From contig CACXMX010000014.1 of NCBI GenBank assembly GCA_902768805.1, forward strand, positions 1 through 45,541: a stretch of DNA of 45,541 nt. Direction: 5' to 3'. Under the pieces are notes generated by a model, which had not been told where the DNA came from, searched no databases, and saw nothing but the letters and a program-made list of their open reading frames with translations. Both the position numbers and the translations under genes were made by a program. Origin of the DNA: Oscillospiraceae bacterium (GTDB taxonomy: Bacteria > Bacillota > Clostridia > Oscillospirales > Oscillospiraceae). Positions 23,396 through 31,102 of this stretch are shown here, in pieces (the stretch's first letter is position 1; every line of letters begins with the position of its first letter).

Positions 23396-24103
23396 ATGCG
23401 GATCACATATATCGGACACAGCGGCTTTGCGGCGGAGTGGGAGGACATCGTCTGCCTGTTTGACTTCGCGGAGGGAGAGCTTCCCCGGATCGAAGCGGAC
23501 AGACGCCTGTTCGTATTTGTCAGCCATGTCCATTCCGACCATTTCTCACCGGAGATCTTTCATAGCTTTGACGGCGTGGCGCGCAAAACCTTCATCCTCT
23601 CGGATGATATTCCCGCCGACACGGAGCGGGAGAAGGGCCTCACGGTGCTGCGCATGGGCCCCGACCGCCGGCGCGTTCTGAACGGCGGCGCGGCCGGAGC
23701 GGTCTCGGTGTCCACGCTGGGCTCCACCGACTGCGGTGTGGCCTGGGTGGTCAGCTATGCCGGCAGGACGATCTACCACGCGGGAGATCTGCACTGGTGG
23801 GCCTGGCCCGGCGATACGCCCGCCGAGGAGCGGGAGATGAAGAACGAATTCTTCGCGCAGATCGCCAAGCTCAAGGGGCTGAAGCTGGACGCGGCGTTCC
23901 TTCCGCTGGACCCGAGGCTGAAGGGCAACTTCTGGATGGGCTTCGACGCGCTTATGCGCACCGCCCATATCGCCCGCGCCTTCCCCATGCACATGTGGGG
24001 GAAGTATGAGATCACGGACACGCTCGCCGGTATGGACGTTTCGGAGCCCTACCGTGAGCGGATCGCAAGGATCGAAGCGCCCGGTCAGGTATTCGAGCTG
24101 TAG
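23396..24103 (+). CDS. MBL-fold metallo-hydrolase
   Basis: 235 residues behind CGGAGGG. Metallo-beta-lactamase fold with the metal motif SHVHSDHFS (HxHxDH, about 42-50), further ligands in YHAGDLHWW (near 125) and FPMHMWGKY near 200. The lack of a long leader points to the cytoplasm. Members of this UlaG/YtnP-like small subgroup are poorly characterised, and the substrate is unknown. It is followed 56 bp later by a DUF3786 gene in the same direction, with a shared terminator at 24764-24803, so the two are probably co-transcribed. Confidence 0.9.
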   Translation: MRITYIGHSGFAAEWEDIVCLFDFAEGELPRIEADRRLFVFVSHVHSDHFSPEIFHSFDGVARKTFILSDDIPADTEREKGLTVLRMGPDRRRVLNGGAAGAVSVSTLGSTDCGVAWVVSYAGRTIYHAGDLHWWAWPGDTPAEEREMKNEFFAQIAKLKGLKLDAAFLPLDPRLKGNFWMGFDALMRTAHIARAFPMHMWGKYEITDTLAGMDVSEPYRERIARIEAPGQVFEL

Positions 24104-24159
24104 AAACGGCCGCATTCACCGCACGCGGCCCTGAATAAACGGACAGACGGGAGGACTCC

Positions 24160-24759
24160 ATGGCGGACAATTACGAGATGCTCTACGACCAGAGCCGCAG
24201 ACTGTTTCTCTCTTTCGATCAGCGGCCCATGATCGACCGGTTCGGCCTGGAGCACGACGAGAGACACCTGTATTTTCATATCCTAGGAGAGAAGGCGGCT
24301 CTCGACCGCGAAACCGGCGTCATCACCTGCGGCGGCCGCCGCGCGAGCTTCGGAGCGGCCTGCTCCGCTTACGACATCCTCTCCCGCGCGGAGAAGAATC
24401 CCGTGCTCGCCCATCGCTGGGTGGGTGTGGCGGATCTGGGCGGGACCACCGCCATCCAACACTCCGACAGCCTGAAATCCGATCTGAGCGCGGTGGAGGC
24501 GGACATGGAAGCGGCGCGGGAGCGCTGCCGTTCCTGGGGCGGTATCGAACAGAAACAGGGCGACGTGAGCTTTATCGTTCCGCTTTTTGACTTCTTCCCC
24601 GTGTGGCTCCAGTTCTGGGCCGGGGAGGAGGAGCTGGGCATCGGCGCGAAGCTCAACTGCCTTTGGGACGCGAACACGCTGGACTTCATGTTTTACGAGA
24701 CCACCTGGTACGCCCGGGGCTTCCTGCAGGCGCGCCTCCTCGGCCGAACCGCTGAATAA
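24160..24759 (+). CDS. DUF3786 domain protein
   Basis: 199 residues with an upstream GGGAGGA. The C-terminal signature VPLFDFFPVWLQFWAGEEELG and LNCLWDANTLDFMFYETTWYARGFL is that of DUF3786, a soluble family common in anaerobic Firmicutes, sometimes near corrinoid or Fe-S genes. Biochemical function is unknown. The mid part (AYDILSRAEKNPVLAHRWVGVADLGG) fits the family too. Co-directional with the MBL-fold gene. Confidence 0.75.
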   Translation: MADNYEMLYDQSRRLFLSFDQRPMIDRFGLEHDERHLYFHILGEKAALDRETGVITCGGRRASFGAACSAYDILSRAEKNPVLAHRWVGVADLGGTTAIQHSDSLKSDLSAVEADMEAARERCRSWGGIEQKQGDVSFIVPLFDFFPVWLQFWAGEEELGIGAKLNCLWDANTLDFMFYETTWYARGFLQARLLGRTAE

Positions 24760-24763
24760 CCTG

Positions 24764-24803
24764 AAAAACCGCCCTCCCGGATCCTTTCCGGGAGGGCGGT
24801 TTT
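24764..24803. terminator. Bidirectional terminator
   Basis: Arms of 17 bp (24765-24781 and 24787-24803) with AAAAA on the left and TTTT on the right, so it works for the DUF3786 gene and for the convergent secreted-protein gene. Confidence 0.9.
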
Positions 24804-24813
24804 CTGTTTGTTT

Positions 24814-25821
24814 TTATCCCTTGTCTCTGCTGTCGCCGGCGGGGACCTCCTCGGCGGCGGGGGCCTGCTCTTCCGCGGAGCTGTCCGCCAGAACACGCCG
24901 GAAGATCATGGAATTGCCGGCCGAGGACATCGTCAGCGTCCCGTTTTCATAGGTAAACGCCACGGGCGTTTCGTCGTCCTCGGAGGTGACGACCATTTTG
25001 TCAAAGTCGAAGCGCATTTCCACCTTCTGCCCGAGGATCTCGAGAGCGCCGGCACCGTCCTCGCCGATGGTCAGCGTGATGATGGACATCATGCCCATCG
25101 CGTCGGAGACGTCCTTTCCGTCGGCGTCGACCATCCCGGTCAGGATATAGGGACCGGCAAATCCGGGGTCGCCCAGACGGAAGCGGAGAATGTACTCTCC
25201 GTCGTCGATGGTGAGGACATCCTTCTCCAGCGTGAAGGTGCCGATCTTCCCGTCCTCGTCGTCGGAGATCTCGCCCCTGTCAAAGTCAAAGACCATCTCC
25301 ATCACGGTGGTGCCGGAGGTCAGCACGCCGGTGCCGTCCTCGCGGATCACCAGATTTACCAGCTCGGGCGGGATGTCGGATTTATTCCCGTCGGCGTCGA
25401 CCATGTCGATGAATTCGTAGTAGTCGAAGGGCTGCTTCTCGCCCGCGCCTGCGTCGGGCGACTGCTTCGAGAAAGTCATGCTCATCTCGTCGTCGCCGAA
25501 GGTGAGCAGGCCGTCCTTCAGCACGAAGGGGATCTCGCGGTCGTTGACCGTGAATGTGCCCTTGTCGAAATCCACCGTGAAGTCGTGGGTTTCCGTGAAC
25601 AGATCCACCGTCGCCGTGCCGTCTTCACGGATCACCAGCGTGCAGTGTATGCCCAGAGCGTTCATGGCGGCAAGCTTCTCGGCGTTGTCCTCGCCGGAGC
25701 CATCGTCCATATCCACCAGGTACCAGGTACCGCAGAGATCTTCCCCGGCGGCGAGAGCGCCGACACCGAGGAGCTGGCAGATCAGCAGGACTGCCAGAAG
25801 CCGGATCAGGGTCTTTTTCAT
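24814..25821 (-). CDS. Secreted protein with three degenerate lipocalin-like repeats
   Basis: 335 residues behind AAGGAGA. A Sec signal (MKKTLIRLLAVLLICQLLGV then GALA, cleavage near 25) with no lipobox. Three repeats of about 85-95 residues follow, each with a tryptophan/tyrosine start, an IREDG or IGEDG turn, a DFDKG-like turn, and an alternating T-x-GDDE/T-x-DDGE beta segment (starts near 31, 137 and 218). A charged Ala/Glu/Pro tail ends the protein. This repeated small beta domain, seen in clostridial exported proteins, has no known activity. The acidic Asp/Glu content suggests an extracellular, perhaps calcium-tolerant, protein. Confidence 0.8.
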   Translation of the reverse strand: MKKTLIRLLAVLLICQLLGVGALAAGEDLCGTWYLVDMDDGSGEDNAEKLAAMNALGIHCTLVIREDGTATVDLFTETHDFTVDFDKGTFTVNDREIPFVLKDGLLTFGDDEMSMTFSKQSPDAGAGEKQPFDYYEFIDMVDADGNKSDIPPELVNLVIREDGTGVLTSGTTVMEMVFDFDRGEISDDEDGKIGTFTLEKDVLTIDDGEYILRFRLGDPGFAGPYILTGMVDADGKDVSDAMGMMSIITLTIGEDGAGALEILGQKVEMRFDFDKMVVTSEDDETPVAFTYENGTLTMSSAGNSMIFRRVLADSSAEEQAPAAEEVPAGDSRDKG

Positions 25822-25871
25822 ATGTTTCTCCTTTCCAAAGTGAACAGTAATGATCGGTTTTCTGTTTTTGT

Positions 25872-25900
25872 ATTATAGGGAAACGCCGTGTCGTTGTCAA
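25872..25900 (-). promoter_or_regulatory. Consensus promoter of the secreted-repeat gene
   Basis: Minus strand: -35 TTGACA (25895-25900), exactly 17 bp, -10 TATAAT (25872-25877). It overlaps the last codons of the ydcF-like gene. Confidence 0.85.
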
Positions 25901-26709
25901 ACATGCGCAAGCCGGCGGACGGGATAAGGCGGCGGCAGCTCGCCCCGTATCCACGACACCGTGAGCGCGAAAAACTCGCGCATGGAATAGTGTACGAAGC
26001 CGGAAAGGGAGGAGCGCGCCGGCACCGGGCTGAGCAGGTAATTGCCGAGCTCGCGTCCCGTGCACAGAGCCCGGTAGATGTGAAAATCGTTGGTCACGAT
26101 CCCCACGGAAGAAATGCCGTCTCCCAGCAGCGCGAAGCTGTTGGAGAGGTTTTCCTGCGTTGAGGTCGACCGGTCCTCAATGAGGATCCGGTCCGCGCCG
26201 ATGCCCGCTGCGGTCAGACGCTCGAAGATGCACTGCGCCTCGCTCATGGGCTCGTCCTCTCCCCGGCCGCCGGATGCCACGGCCACCGTATCCGGATTGC
26301 GCCGCAGATATACCGCCGCGGCGTCGATGCGCTCGCGCAGGGATCCGCTGGGAGCGCCGTCCTCGTTCACACGGGCGCCCAGGATCACGATCGCGTCCAG
26401 CCCGTCCTTAGGCGCGGAAAAAGCGGCGGAGAAGACAAAATACTCCACAAAGCAGAAGAAAGCGAAACATACGATCAGCGCGCAGCGCGCCGCCGCCAGC
26501 AGCCATCCGGGAAAAGGGTGCGCCCGCCCGTTTTTCCACGCGCGGCGCCACAGCGCCCAACGGCAGACGCACGCCGCGCCGAGCAAGGCCCACATAAACA
26601 GCAGCGACTGCCCGAAGCGCACGGTGATCCCGCAGACAAGGTAGAAGAGTATGCACGCGATCCCGAAGGCCAGTATCAGGTTGTTGATCACGACGGAGGA
26701 GCGCTTCAT
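25897..26709 (-). CDS. YdcF/ElyC-like DUF218 membrane protein
   Basis: 270 residues behind GGAGA. Three hydrophobic segments (about 8-28, 33-52, 72-96) are followed by a DUF218 domain: AIVILGARVNEDGAPSGSLRERIDAAAVYL (near 108), VASGGRGEDEPMSEA, ILIEDRSTSTQENL and VGIVTNDFHIYRA. This matches SanA/ElyC/YdcF proteins, which act in envelope maintenance and are thought to handle lipid-linked or nucleotide-like substrates, though the reaction is unsettled. The acidic and Ser/Thr motifs of the active fold are present. The gene is divergent from the aro operon. Confidence 0.88.
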   Translation of the reverse strand: MKRSSVVINNLILAFGIACILFYLVCGITVRFGQSLLFMWALLGAACVCRWALWRRAWKNGRAHPFPGWLLAAARCALIVCFAFFCFVEYFVFSAAFSAPKDGLDAIVILGARVNEDGAPSGSLRERIDAAAVYLRRNPDTVAVASGGRGEDEPMSEAQCIFERLTAAGIGADRILIEDRSTSTQENLSNSFALLGDGISSVGIVTNDFHIYRALCTGRELGNYLLSPVPARSSLSGFVHYSMREFFALTVSWIRGELPPPYPVRRLAHV

Positions 26710-26767
26710 GCCCGGTTCTCCTCTCTCTTTTCGTTATGTTTTCCTAAAAAAGACGTCACGGGAACGG

Positions 26768-26798
26768 GGAAGGTTCACCCACTGCACAAAAACCTTCC
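26768..26798. promoter_or_regulatory. Inverted repeat upstream of the aro promoter
   Basis: Perfect 8-bp arms GGAAGGTT (26768-26775) and AACCTTCC (26791-26798), 15-base spacer, about 18 bp before the -35. Candidate binding site, function unknown. Confidence 0.4.
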
Positions 26799-26815
26799 GC
26801 GCGGCCGATCGGCGG

Positions 26816-26844
26816 TTGACAACGCTCCCCGGCGGGTTTATACT
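26816..26844 (+). promoter_or_regulatory. aro operon promoter
   Basis: -35 TTGACA (26816-26821), 17-bp spacer, -10 TATACT (26839-26844). The start point near 26851 leaves a leader of about 170 nt before aroF, occupied by the attenuator. Confidence 0.85.
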
Positions 26845-26874
26845 CCGTATAAAGTTTCATATAAGGTGAATACC

Positions 26875-26922
26875 ATGATTATTGCCCGCTTCTTTAGCTA
26901 TTACTATTACCGTACCGAATGA
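26875..26922 (+). CDS. Aromatic leader peptide controlling the aro operon
   Basis: A 15-codon frame MIIARFFSYYYYRTE, starting at 26875 with AAGGTG seven nt upstream and stopping at 26922. Two Phe codons (26890-26895) and four Tyr codons in a row (TAT TAC TAT TAC, 26899-26910) are far beyond chance and are the classic control codons of ribosome-mediated attenuation. The Tyr codons run into RNA segment 1 of the attenuator. When tyrosyl-tRNA is scarce the ribosome should stall there and allow transcription into aroF-aroQ. The peptide itself probably has no other role. Confidence 0.9.
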   Translation: MIIARFFSYYYYRTE

Positions 26923-27007
26923 CCGGTAGGGTGATTTGTGATGCGTAAAGAAGCCTCATAAAGGCTGTCAAAGACGACACAGATCGCTCTGTGCCGTCTC
27001 TTTTTTT
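26906..27007 (+). promoter_or_regulatory. Transcription attenuator of the aro operon
   Basis: Four mutually exclusive segments are visible. Segment 1 (26906-26916) pairs with segment 2a (26925-26935) over 11 positions with one mismatch. Segment 2 GGGTGATTTGTG (26929-26940) pairs with segment 3 CACAGATCGCTC (26978-26989) over 12 positions, allowing G-U. Segment 3 also forms the terminator with segment 4: AGACG/CGTCT and CACAGA/TCTGTG (26972-26999, loop TCGC, one A-C mismatch), followed by seven T. A ribosome stalled on the Tyr codons masks segment 1, freeing 2 to pair with 3 and preventing termination. Confidence 0.88.
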
Positions 27008-27022
27008 CGGGAGGGTATAAAA

Positions 27023-28024
27023 ATGATCGTAGTACTCAAGAACGGCGTTACCGAGGACAAGCGTGACAGGCTTATCGACTGGCTCAAGGGTCAGGGCCTG
27101 ACGATCCACATCTCCGAGGGACAGTTCCAGACCGTCCTCGGCCTGGTGGGCGACACCACCGCCGTGGACATGGACCTGATCGCCAGTCTGGCCATCGTGG
27201 ATTCGGTCAAGCGGGTGACCGAGCCGTTCAAATGCTGCAACCGCAAGTTCCACCCCGAGGACACCGTGGTGGATGTGAAGGGCGTAAAGATCGGCGCGGG
27301 CAATTTCGTGATGATCGCCGGCCCGTGCTCCGTGGAGTCCGAGGAGCAGATCGTTGGCATCGCCAAGGCCGTAAAGGCCTCCGGCGCGCATATGCTCCGG
27401 GGCGGGGCTTATAAGCCGCGTACCTCTCCCTACGATTTCCAGGGCCTGGCCGCTACGGGGCTCGAGCTGCTGAAGATCGCCCGCGCGGAGACCGGCCTTC
27501 CCATCGTCACGGAGATCATGGGCACCGGAGCCCTGGACCTGTTCATGGACGTGGACGTCATCCAGGTCGGCGCGCGCAACATGCAGAACTTCGATCTGCT
27601 CAAGCAGCTGGGAAAGCTGAACAAGCCCATCCTGCTCAAACGCGGACTGGCCGCCACGCTCAAGGAGCTGCTCATGAGCGCGGAGTACATCATGGCCGGC
27701 GGCAACGAGAACGTGATCCTCTGCGAGCGCGGCATCCGTACATTCGACGACTACACCCGCAACACGCTGGATCTGGCGGCCGTGCCCATGCTTCACGAGC
27801 TGACGCACCTGCCGGTGATCGTCGATCCCAGCCACTCCACGGGCCTTGCCCGAATGGTACGCCCGATGAGCCTCGCCTCCGCGGTGGTGGCCGACGGGCT
27901 GATCATCGAGGTGCACAACGATCCCATGAACGCCCTGTGTGACGGCGCGCAGTCCATCCGTCCCGAGGAATACGACAAACTCCTCAAGGATGTCTACAAA
28001 GTCCGGGAGGTGGCCGTGGGATGA
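27023..28024 (+). CDS. aroF: 3-deoxy-7-phosphoheptulonate (DAHP) synthase
   Basis: 333 residues behind GGGAGGG. An N-terminal ferredoxin-like regulatory domain (about 1-75) precedes the type I-beta TIM barrel: [14 protein letters not shown] (near 97), [74 protein letters not shown]. It condenses PEP and erythrose-4-phosphate, the first shikimate step, and the N-terminal domain is the usual site of Tyr or Phe feedback. First gene of the operon; its stop overlaps the tyrA start (ATGA). Confidence 0.97.
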   Translation: MIVVLKNGVTEDKRDRLIDWLKGQGLTIHISEGQFQTVLGLVGDTTAVDMDLIASLAIVDSVKRVTEPFKCCNRKFHPEDTVVDVKGVKIGAGNFVMIAGPCSVESEEQIVGIAKAVKASGAHMLRGGAYKPRTSPYDFQGLAATGLELLKIARAETGLPIVTEIMGTGALDLFMDVDVIQVGARNMQNFDLLKQLGKLNKPILLKRGLAATLKELLMSAEYIMAGGNENVILCERGIRTFDDYTRNTLDLAAVPMLHELTHLPVIVDPSHSTGLARMVRPMSLASAVVADGLIIEVHNDPMNALCDGAQSIRPEEYDKLLKDVYKVREVAVG

Positions 28025-28854
28025 TCGTGGGAGTTCTGGGCCTGGGCCTTATCGGCGGTTCCTTTGCCAAGGTCTATCACGCTGCCGGCCACACGGTGTA
28101 TGCCTGCGAGATCGACCGGTCCATCCTGGACTTCGCCATGATGGACGGCGTCGTCGCCGCCGAGCTCACCGAGGAGAACATCTCCGAATGTGACCTTGTT
28201 CTGCTTGTGGTGCCTCCGGCCGGGATCATCGATTTCGTGCGCCGGATGGCCCCGCATATCGGGCCGCACCCGCTGGTGCTCGACTGCTGCGGTGTCAAGC
28301 GGGAGGTCTGCTCCGCCTGTTTCCCGCTGGCGGAGGAATACGGCTTTACCTTCGTGGGCGGCCATCCCATGGCGGGCACTCAGTACGCCGGCTACCGTTA
28401 CTCGAAGGCGAACATGTTCCACAACGCCCCCATGGTCATCGTGCCCCCGGTCTACGACGACATCCTTTTGCTGGACCGGGTAAAGGAGCTGCTCGCCCCG
28501 GCGGGCTTCGCCCGGGTCTCGGTCACCACGGCGGAGGATCACGACGAGATGATCTGCTTCACCTCGCAGATGATCCACATCCTCTCCAACGCCTATATCA
28601 AAAGCCCCACGGCCCGCGGGCATAAGGGCTTTTCCGCCGGCAGCTACAAGGACATGACCCGCGTGGCGTGGCTGGATCCCAACATGTGGAGCGAGCTGCT
28701 GCTGGACAACCGCGACAATCTTCTTCGGGAGCTGGATTTTTATCTGAACTCCCTGTCTGAATACCGCGCCGCCCTCATCGACAACGACCGCGAGCGGATG
28801 CGCCGGCTCCTGGCCGACGGCCGCCGCTGCAAGGAGGAGGTGGACGGCCGGTGA
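28021..28854 (+). CDS. tyrA: Prephenate dehydrogenase
   Basis: 277 residues starting at 28021 inside the aroF stop (ATGA). Rossmann motif GVLGLGLIGGSFAK, then VPPAGIIDFV, DCCGVKREV, GGHPMAGTQYAGY (catalytic His) and an all-helical C-terminal dimerisation domain (HILSNAYIKSP, GSYKDMTRVAWLDPNMW). Converts prephenate to 4-hydroxyphenylpyruvate with NAD, the tyrosine branch. No ACT domain follows, so feedback would act at aroF or through attenuation. It overlaps aroB by four bases (GTGA). Confidence 0.96.
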   Translation: MIVGVLGLGLIGGSFAKVYHAAGHTVYACEIDRSILDFAMMDGVVAAELTEENISECDLVLLVVPPAGIIDFVRRMAPHIGPHPLVLDCCGVKREVCSACFPLAEEYGFTFVGGHPMAGTQYAGYRYSKANMFHNAPMVIVPPVYDDILLLDRVKELLAPAGFARVSVTTAEDHDEMICFTSQMIHILSNAYIKSPTARGHKGFSAGSYKDMTRVAWLDPNMWSELLLDNRDNLLRELDFYLNSLSEYRAALIDNDRERMRRLLADGRRCKEEVDGR

Positions 28855-29909
28855 GGACTGTCCGCGTCGAAGCGTCGTCCGCCTACGACGTGCTCATCGG
28901 TCCCGGCCTGCTCGGAGAATGCGGAGCGCGGATCGCGAAGGTGATCGCCCCGTGCACAGCCGCCCTGGTCTCGGACAGCAATGTGGCCCCTCTCTACGCC
29001 GCGCGCGTCCGTGAAAGCCTGGAGACGGCGGGCTTCCGTGTGGCTGAATTCCGCTTTCCCGCGGGCGAGCGCTCCAAGAACCTGGAAGTCTGGGCCGAGA
29101 CGGTTTCCTTCCTCGCCGAAAACCGGCTCGGCCGCGGCGATTTCGTCGCGGCGCTGGGCGGGGGCGTCACGGGGGATCTGGCCGGCTTCGCCGCCTCGGC
29201 CTATCAGAGGGGGATCCGCTGCGTGCAGCTGCCCACCACTCTGCTCTCGGCGGTGGATTCCTCCGTGGGCGGGAAAACGGCCGTGGATCTCCCGCAGGGG
29301 AAAAATCTGGTCGGCAGCTTCCACCAGCCCTCTCTGGTGCTGTGCGACACGGACACCCTCGCCACGCTGCCGGACGTACAGCTCCGCTCGGGCTGCGCCG
29401 AGGCGATCAAGTGCGCGGTGCTGTCTTCGGAAGAATTGTTCGCCCGCATGGAGACGGTGCCGATCCCGGATATGCTCGAGGATACGATCACCGCGTGCGT
29501 GGAGTATAAGCGCGGCGTGGTCGCCCGCGACGAGTTCGACACCGGAGAGCGCGCTTTTCTCAATCTGGGCCATACCGTCGGCCACGCCGTGGAAAAGTGC
29601 GGCGGCTATGCTCTCACCCACGGCGAGGCCGTGGCGGTCGGCCTGGCCGTCGTCACCCGGGCCGCCGCGGCGCGCGGGATCTGCTCTCCGCGAGCCGCGG
29701 AGCGGATCGTCGCTCTCCTGGAGAAGACAGGGCTCCCCGTGACGACAGACATCGGGGCGACGGAGCTTTTCGAGGCGGCGCTCTCGGACAAAAAGCGCCG
29801 CGGCGATTCGATCCGGCTGATCCTCCCGGAGGAGATCGGCCGCTGCCGTATAGAAACGGTCCCCGCAGCCGATCTGATCGGCTGGATGCGGGACGGAGGC
29901 GTCCGATGA
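28851..29909 (+). CDS. aroB: 3-dehydroquinate synthase
   Basis: 352 residues from a GTG start at 28851, behind AAGGAGGAGG, overlapping the tyrA stop. NAD site GDFVAALGGGVTGDLAGFAAS (near 98); metal and catalytic residues in SGCAEAIKCAV (Glu), FLNLGHTVGHAVE (His) and THGEAVAVGL (His), plus DKKRRGD. Cyclises DAHP to 3-dehydroquinate, second shikimate step. Full length with no lesion; its stop overlaps the aroA start (ATGA). Confidence 0.97.
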   Translation: MRTVRVEASSAYDVLIGPGLLGECGARIAKVIAPCTAALVSDSNVAPLYAARVRESLETAGFRVAEFRFPAGERSKNLEVWAETVSFLAENRLGRGDFVAALGGGVTGDLAGFAASAYQRGIRCVQLPTTLLSAVDSSVGGKTAVDLPQGKNLVGSFHQPSLVLCDTDTLATLPDVQLRSGCAEAIKCAVLSSEELFARMETVPIPDMLEDTITACVEYKRGVVARDEFDTGERAFLNLGHTVGHAVEKCGGYALTHGEAVAVGLAVVTRAAAARGICSPRAAERIVALLEKTGLPVTTDIGATELFEAALSDKKRRGDSIRLILPEEIGRCRIETVPAADLIGWMRDGGVR

Positions 29910-31102
29910 TCGCCCGGGCCGCGCCGGGGCCGAAAACCGGCCGCGTTCGTCCGCCCTGCTCCAAATCCCAGGCCCATCGGCTGCTGATCTGCGCCGCTTT
30001 GAGCTCCCGCGCGCTCGGCGCCGGCATCCGTCCCCTCGATAACGGAGGCTTCCGTGTGGAGCCTATCCGATCCGTACCCGCCGGAACAGCGCTGCTGCCC
30101 TGCGGCGAAAGCGGTTCCACATTGCGCTTCCTGCTGCCGGTGGTCGGCGTTTTGGGAGCGCGGGCCGTATTCCGCCGGGAAGGCCGTCTCCCCGAGCGGC
30201 CTCTCGCCCCGCTGGACGGGGAACTTTCCCGCCACGGGATGGAGCTCCGGTCCGAGGGAGCGGATCTCCTCTGCTCGGGGACGCTCCGCGCGGGAGCGTA
30301 CACGCTGCCGGGCGACGTCTCCTCGCAGTATATCTCGGGCCTTCTGATGGCCCTGCCCCGCGCCGAAGGAGACAGCACTCTTGCCGTAACCGGGAAGATC
30401 GAGTCCGCCGCCTATATCACCATGACCGAAAACGCCCTGGCTCTGTCGGGGCTCCGCCCGGAGAAAACGCCCGGGGGATACCGGATCGCCGGGGGCTGCG
30501 CCGGCACGCTTCCCGGGCGGCTGCGCGTGGAGGGCGACTGGTCCGGAGCGGCCTTCTTCCTGTGTATCGGGGCGCTGAGCCGTACCGGCGTCACGGTGGA
30601 GGGGATGGACCTCTCCTCCGCCCAGGGAGACCGGGCCGTGCTGGACATCCTGTCCGCTATGGGCGCCCGGATCGACCGGGAGGGAACGTGCGTGACCGTC
30701 CGCCGCGGCGAACTGCGCGGCACGGTCATCGACGCCGCCCCCGTACCGGATCTGATCCCCACGCTCGCCGCGGTCGCCGCGGCTGCGGAGGGAGAGACCC
30801 GCATCATCAACGCCGCGCGGCTGCGCCTCAAGGAGTCCGACCGGCTGTCCGCCACCGCGGAGCTGCTCAGAGCGCTGGGCGGCGAAGCGGAGGAACTGCC
30901 CGACGGGCTGATCATCCGCGGAGGGAAGCCGCTGCGCGGAGGAGCCGCGGATGCCCGCGGCGACCACCGCATCGCCATGGCCGCGGCTGTGGCGGCCTGC
31001 GCCGCCGATGGGGAAGTGACCGTCGGCGGAGGCGAGTGCGTGGCAAAGTCCTATCCGGCCTTCTGGGAGGATTACGCCGCGCTGAAAGGAGAGACCACAT
31101 GA
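29906..31102 (+). CDS. aroA: EPSP synthase with an internal in-frame deletion
   Basis: 398 residues from 29906 (ATGA overlap with aroB). Clear EPSPS motifs: KSQAHRLLICAAL (substrate Lys-Ser and Arg), CGESGSTLRFLLPV, LPGDVSSQYISGLLMALP, LRLKESDRLSATAELLRALGG and ARGDHRIAMAAAVAA. Between AALSS (residue 34) and RALGAGIR (residue 35) the stretch that normally carries the S-x-D-x-x-AT segment is absent. About 24-27 residues are missing, which also accounts for the short length (usually about 420-430). The frame is kept. The missing part forms a beta-alpha unit near the active-site cleft, so activity is doubtful unless this is an assembly error. Transfers enolpyruvyl from PEP to shikimate-3-phosphate. 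Confidence 0.93.
   Translation: MIARAAPGPKTGRVRPPCSKSQAHRLLICAALSSRALGAGIRPLDNGGFRVEPIRSVPAGTALLPCGESGSTLRFLLPVVGVLGARAVFRREGRLPERPLAPLDGELSRHGMELRSEGADLLCSGTLRAGAYTLPGDVSSQYISGLLMALPRAEGDSTLAVTGKIESAAYITMTENALALSGLRPEKTPGGYRIAGGCAGTLPGRLRVEGDWSGAAFFLCIGALSRTGVTVEGMDLSSAQGDRAVLDILSAMGARIDREGTCVTVRRGELRGTVIDAAPVPDLIPTLAAVAAAAEGETRIINAARLRLKESDRLSATAELLRALGGEAEELPDGLIIRGGKPLRGGAADARGDHRIAMAAAVAACAADGEVTVGGGECVAKSYPAFWEDYAALKGETT

Noticed and set aside
30562-31098. Long N-terminal extension of chorismate synthase
   Set aside because: The frame is open upstream of 31099, but it is out of frame with and antagonistic to the clear aroA coding. The ATG at 31099 has a good ribosome-binding site and the family N-terminus.
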